A stretch of DNA of 6,972 bases. It comes from CAYJVB01 sp964373575. GTDB lineage: Archaea > Aenigmatarchaeota > Aenigmatarchaeia > CG10238-14. The DNA lies in assembly GCA_964373575.1 (NCBI GenBank), contig CAYJVB010000037.1, forward strand, positions 1-6,972. The letters are read 5' to 3'. Shown in pieces: positions 5,531-6,972 of the stretch. Position 1 is the first letter of the stretch. Every line of letters begins with the position of its first letter. Under the pieces are notes generated by a model. The model was not told the DNA's origin and searched no databases. It worked only from the letters and a program-made list of their open reading frames with translations. Position numbers and translations under genes: made by a program.

Positions 5531-6701
5531 ATAGTCCTGATATGTGTGCCCCGAATAGGTTGAACACTACTAAAAGTAAAATAATTATTGAAACAAGGTT
5601 GATGATTTTATCTGCTGCTTTTCCTTTGTAAAAATATTTCAGAATTTCTTCAAACATCAATCCGCCATCAAGTGGTTTTAATGGGAATAAATTAAAAATA
5701 CCAACACCAAGGCTTAATACAAAAGACCATTCCAGTAGATTAGAGAACCATGTCAACACGGTTATTGTATTGCTTGATACTGCTCCATAATTACTTAAGA
5801 ATCTAATGTAGATATAAGATACTTTTGTATTCTGTATTCCAATGTACGGTTTTGTTGGATCATCTGGGTGAGAAGTTGTTTTTACATTAAAAATACCAGT
5901 TGTTGTTTTCACTTCTATTGTATCTCCTGGTTTAATCTTTTCCAGTGATTTTACGAAATCATTTACATCTTTCACACTCATTGAATTTATTTGTGTTATC
6001 ATTCCGCTTAGACTTGCACTTTCAGCACCTGTTCCTGGAATTAATTTTTCAAAAATTATACCCTGCGGGACAATGATTTTGTTCAATATGAAACTGTAGC
6101 TAAGTAATAGGATTAAAATTGTTAGCGCTAAAATAAAGTTCCCGAAACTACCGGCAGCATAAATTCTGAGTTTTTTCATTGTACTTGACTTTTTTAGTTG
6201 CTTTTCGTCTGGTTCTACAAAGGCGCCTGGAAGAAATAGTAAAAGCAACACGCCGAATGATTTTATTTTTATTCTTTCAGCTCGTGCTAGCAAAGCGTGC
6301 ATACCTTCGTGTGAAATCATCACGAGAAAAACTCCAATTATCCAATACCAGAAAGGCACACCCAGAACAAAATTAGGTAGTTCGACGCCGCTCACTGTTG
6401 GTAAAACCAATTTTAGTGGTTGTGGGGTTTCTTCTGGTTTTGTTATAAGATTATAGGTGGATTTAACAAGAAGATAGCTGCCGTATAGCGATGCAAGTAT
6501 TGCTGTAACAACGCCTAAAGTTCCTAAAATTTTTAATATTTTTTCATGTTTTTTTCCAAAAGAGTAGACCCACTCTTTACCTTTTTGGGTTCTTCTCATC
6601 AATAAAATATATTTGAACTCTATTTTTTTCCTATCACGATATACAACAAATCCTAAAATGACTAGAAAAGCCACGACTGAAATTATTTCAAAAGATACCA
6701 T
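5523..6701 (-). CDS. M50 family membrane metalloprotease (site-2 protease-like)
   Basis: This 392-residue multi-pass protein is an intramembrane zinc protease of the S2P/RseP type, which cuts substrates within or near the membrane, often to release signals. Seen in order: membrane helices near 3-21 and 58-79, a third (about 117-139) carrying the HExxH zinc motif (ISHEGMHALLAR, H131-E132-H135), a helix with the GSFGNF motif (184-189), a PDZ-like domain (about 212-275, GIIFEKLIPGTGAESASLSG, PGDTIEV), and a later helix with NLFPLKPLDGG (337-347), whose D345 is the third zinc ligand, then a last helix (366-388). All catalytic residues are present. The start ATG 6701 is fixed by in-frame stops just upstream. 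It is convergent with and overlaps eS1 by 8 bases, and is divergent from the small ORF at 6786. The substrate cannot be told. Confidence 0.93.
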   Translation of the reverse strand: MVSFEIISVVAFLVILGFVVYRDRKKIEFKYILLMRRTQKGKEWVYSFGKKHEKILKILGTLGVVTAILASLYGSYLLVKSTYNLITKPEETPQPLKLVLPTVSGVELPNFVLGVPFWYWIIGVFLVMISHEGMHALLARAERIKIKSFGVLLLLFLPGAFVEPDEKQLKKSSTMKKLRIYAAGSFGNFILALTILILLLSYSFILNKIIVPQGIIFEKLIPGTGAESASLSGMITQINSMSVKDVNDFVKSLEKIKPGDTIEVKTTTGIFNVKTTSHPDDPTKPYIGIQNTKVSYIYIRFLSNYGAVSSNTITVLTWFSNLLEWSFVLSLGVGIFNLFPLKPLDGGLMFEEILKYFYKGKAADKIINLVSIIILLLVVFNLFGAHISGLFI

Positions 6702-6724
6702 AGAATACCATTATCATTTTTTCA

Positions 6725-6733
6725 TTTAAATAA
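6725..6733 (-). promoter_or_regulatory. TATA-like box for the M50 protease gene
   Basis: On the minus strand this reads TTATTTAAAT, centred about 28 nt before ATG 6701, the spacing of a leaderless archaeal promoter. The bases between contain no clear ribosome binding site. Confidence 0.45.
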
Positions 6734-6750
6734 TGCAGATGCTGTGTAAG

Positions 6751-6760
6751 TTATAATTAA
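6751..6760 (+). promoter_or_regulatory. TATA-like box for the 53-residue ORF
   Basis: TTATAATTAA is centred about 31 nt before ATG 6786, compatible with a short leader or leaderless start. A second copy-like TTATAATTAA (6774-6783) directly precedes the ATG and is too close to serve as its TATA box. The two occurrences are 23 bases apart. Confidence 0.4.
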
Positions 6761-6785
6761 ATTCTTCGATTGTTATAATTAAAAA

Positions 6786-6947
6786 ATGGCGAGAAGACAT
6801 TTCGAGAAAAATGGTTTTCCTAGACTAGATATAATTGTAGGAGAAATACGTGATTATATAGCATCTTTTAGGGTTGAATACACACACTATCCTCGGGGGA
6901 ATATTGTATATCCTTATGCGGTATCGTTGCTTAATTACCCAATTTAG
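6786..6947 (+). CDS. Small 53-residue ORF, unknown function
   Basis: ATG 6786 to TAG 6945-6947 encodes a 53-residue basic, aromatic-rich protein (MARRHFEKNGFPRLDIIVGE ... NYPI). No family is recognised, and there is no signal peptide or membrane helix. The central part (about 14-33, DIIVGEIRDYIASFRVEYT) could be a strand-helix-strand. Support: a start preceded at about 31 nt by a TATA-like box, and reading in the divergent direction from the M50 gene, which leaves an 84-base spacer with a box on each side. The remaining 25 bases of the window show nothing further. It may be a real small gene, or the start of a longer gene broken at 6945. Confidence 0.45.
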   Translation: MARRHFEKNGFPRLDIIVGEIRDYIASFRVEYTHYPRGNIVYPYAVSLLNYPI

Positions 6948-6972
6948 TTGAACAGAAAGTATAATATCGGAC

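Noticed and set aside
1..6972. CRISPR array, insertion sequence, rRNA or toxin-antitoxin pair
   Set aside because: No regularly spaced repeats, transposase motifs, rRNA-like stretch or paired small toxin genes were seen.

Overview
The window looks like a piece of an AT-rich, gene-dense archaeal chromosome. The archaeal signs are a stand-alone Bud32 (KEOPS) kinase, an archaeal/eukaryotic-type ribosomal protein eS1, a uS15 of about 150 residues with the long archaeal N-terminus, a tRNA whose introns fit bulge-helix-bulge processing, a type IV pilin-like leader on a surface protein, and TATA-like boxes about 25-31 nt before start codons with almost no Shine-Dalgarno sites (leaderless style). The small, overlapping genes and the mix of a LamG surface protein, a DPM1-like glycosyltransferase and an S2P-like protease suggest a DPANN lineage (Woesearchaeota/Pacearchaeota-like), but that placement is inference.

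Layout. 1-549: remnant of a LAGLIDADG homing endonuclease on the + strand, with stops upstream. Its recognisable end coincides with the 3' end of a minus-strand tRNA. 547-683 (-): tRNA-Phe(GAA), which folds only if two short non-canonical introns are removed (31 nt at 43/44 and 32 nt at 53/54). 744-1547 (+): a TIM-barrel sugar phosphate isomerase/epimerase-like protein. 1544-2230 (-): a family 2 glycosyltransferase, overlapping its convergent neighbour by 4 nt. 2319-3432 (+): a secreted or pilin-anchored LamG-domain protein broken by two single-base frameshifts. 3433-3621 (-): a small cysteine-containing protein whose stop codon abuts that of the LamG gene.

3680-5530 (+) is a tight operon: Bud32 kinase, a 79-residue two-helix membrane protein, ribosomal protein uS15 and ribosomal protein eS1, with no intergenic gaps over a few bases. 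It groups tRNA t6A modification with small-subunit assembly. 5523-6701 (-): an M50 (site-2-protease-like) membrane metalloprotease, convergent with and overlapping eS1 by 8 nt. 6786-6947 (+): a 53-codon ORF of unknown function behind its own TATA-like box.

The most notable item is the tRNA-Phe gene. Both inferred introns have a 4-bp central helix, an inner helix and a bulge ending in AA at the 3' splice site, and removing them gives a normal 74-nt tRNA. The second is the broken LamG gene, whose restored product carries ten N-glycosylation sequons and lies divergently next to a DPM1-like glycosyltransferase. No CRISPR array, insertion sequence, rRNA or complete mobile element was seen.
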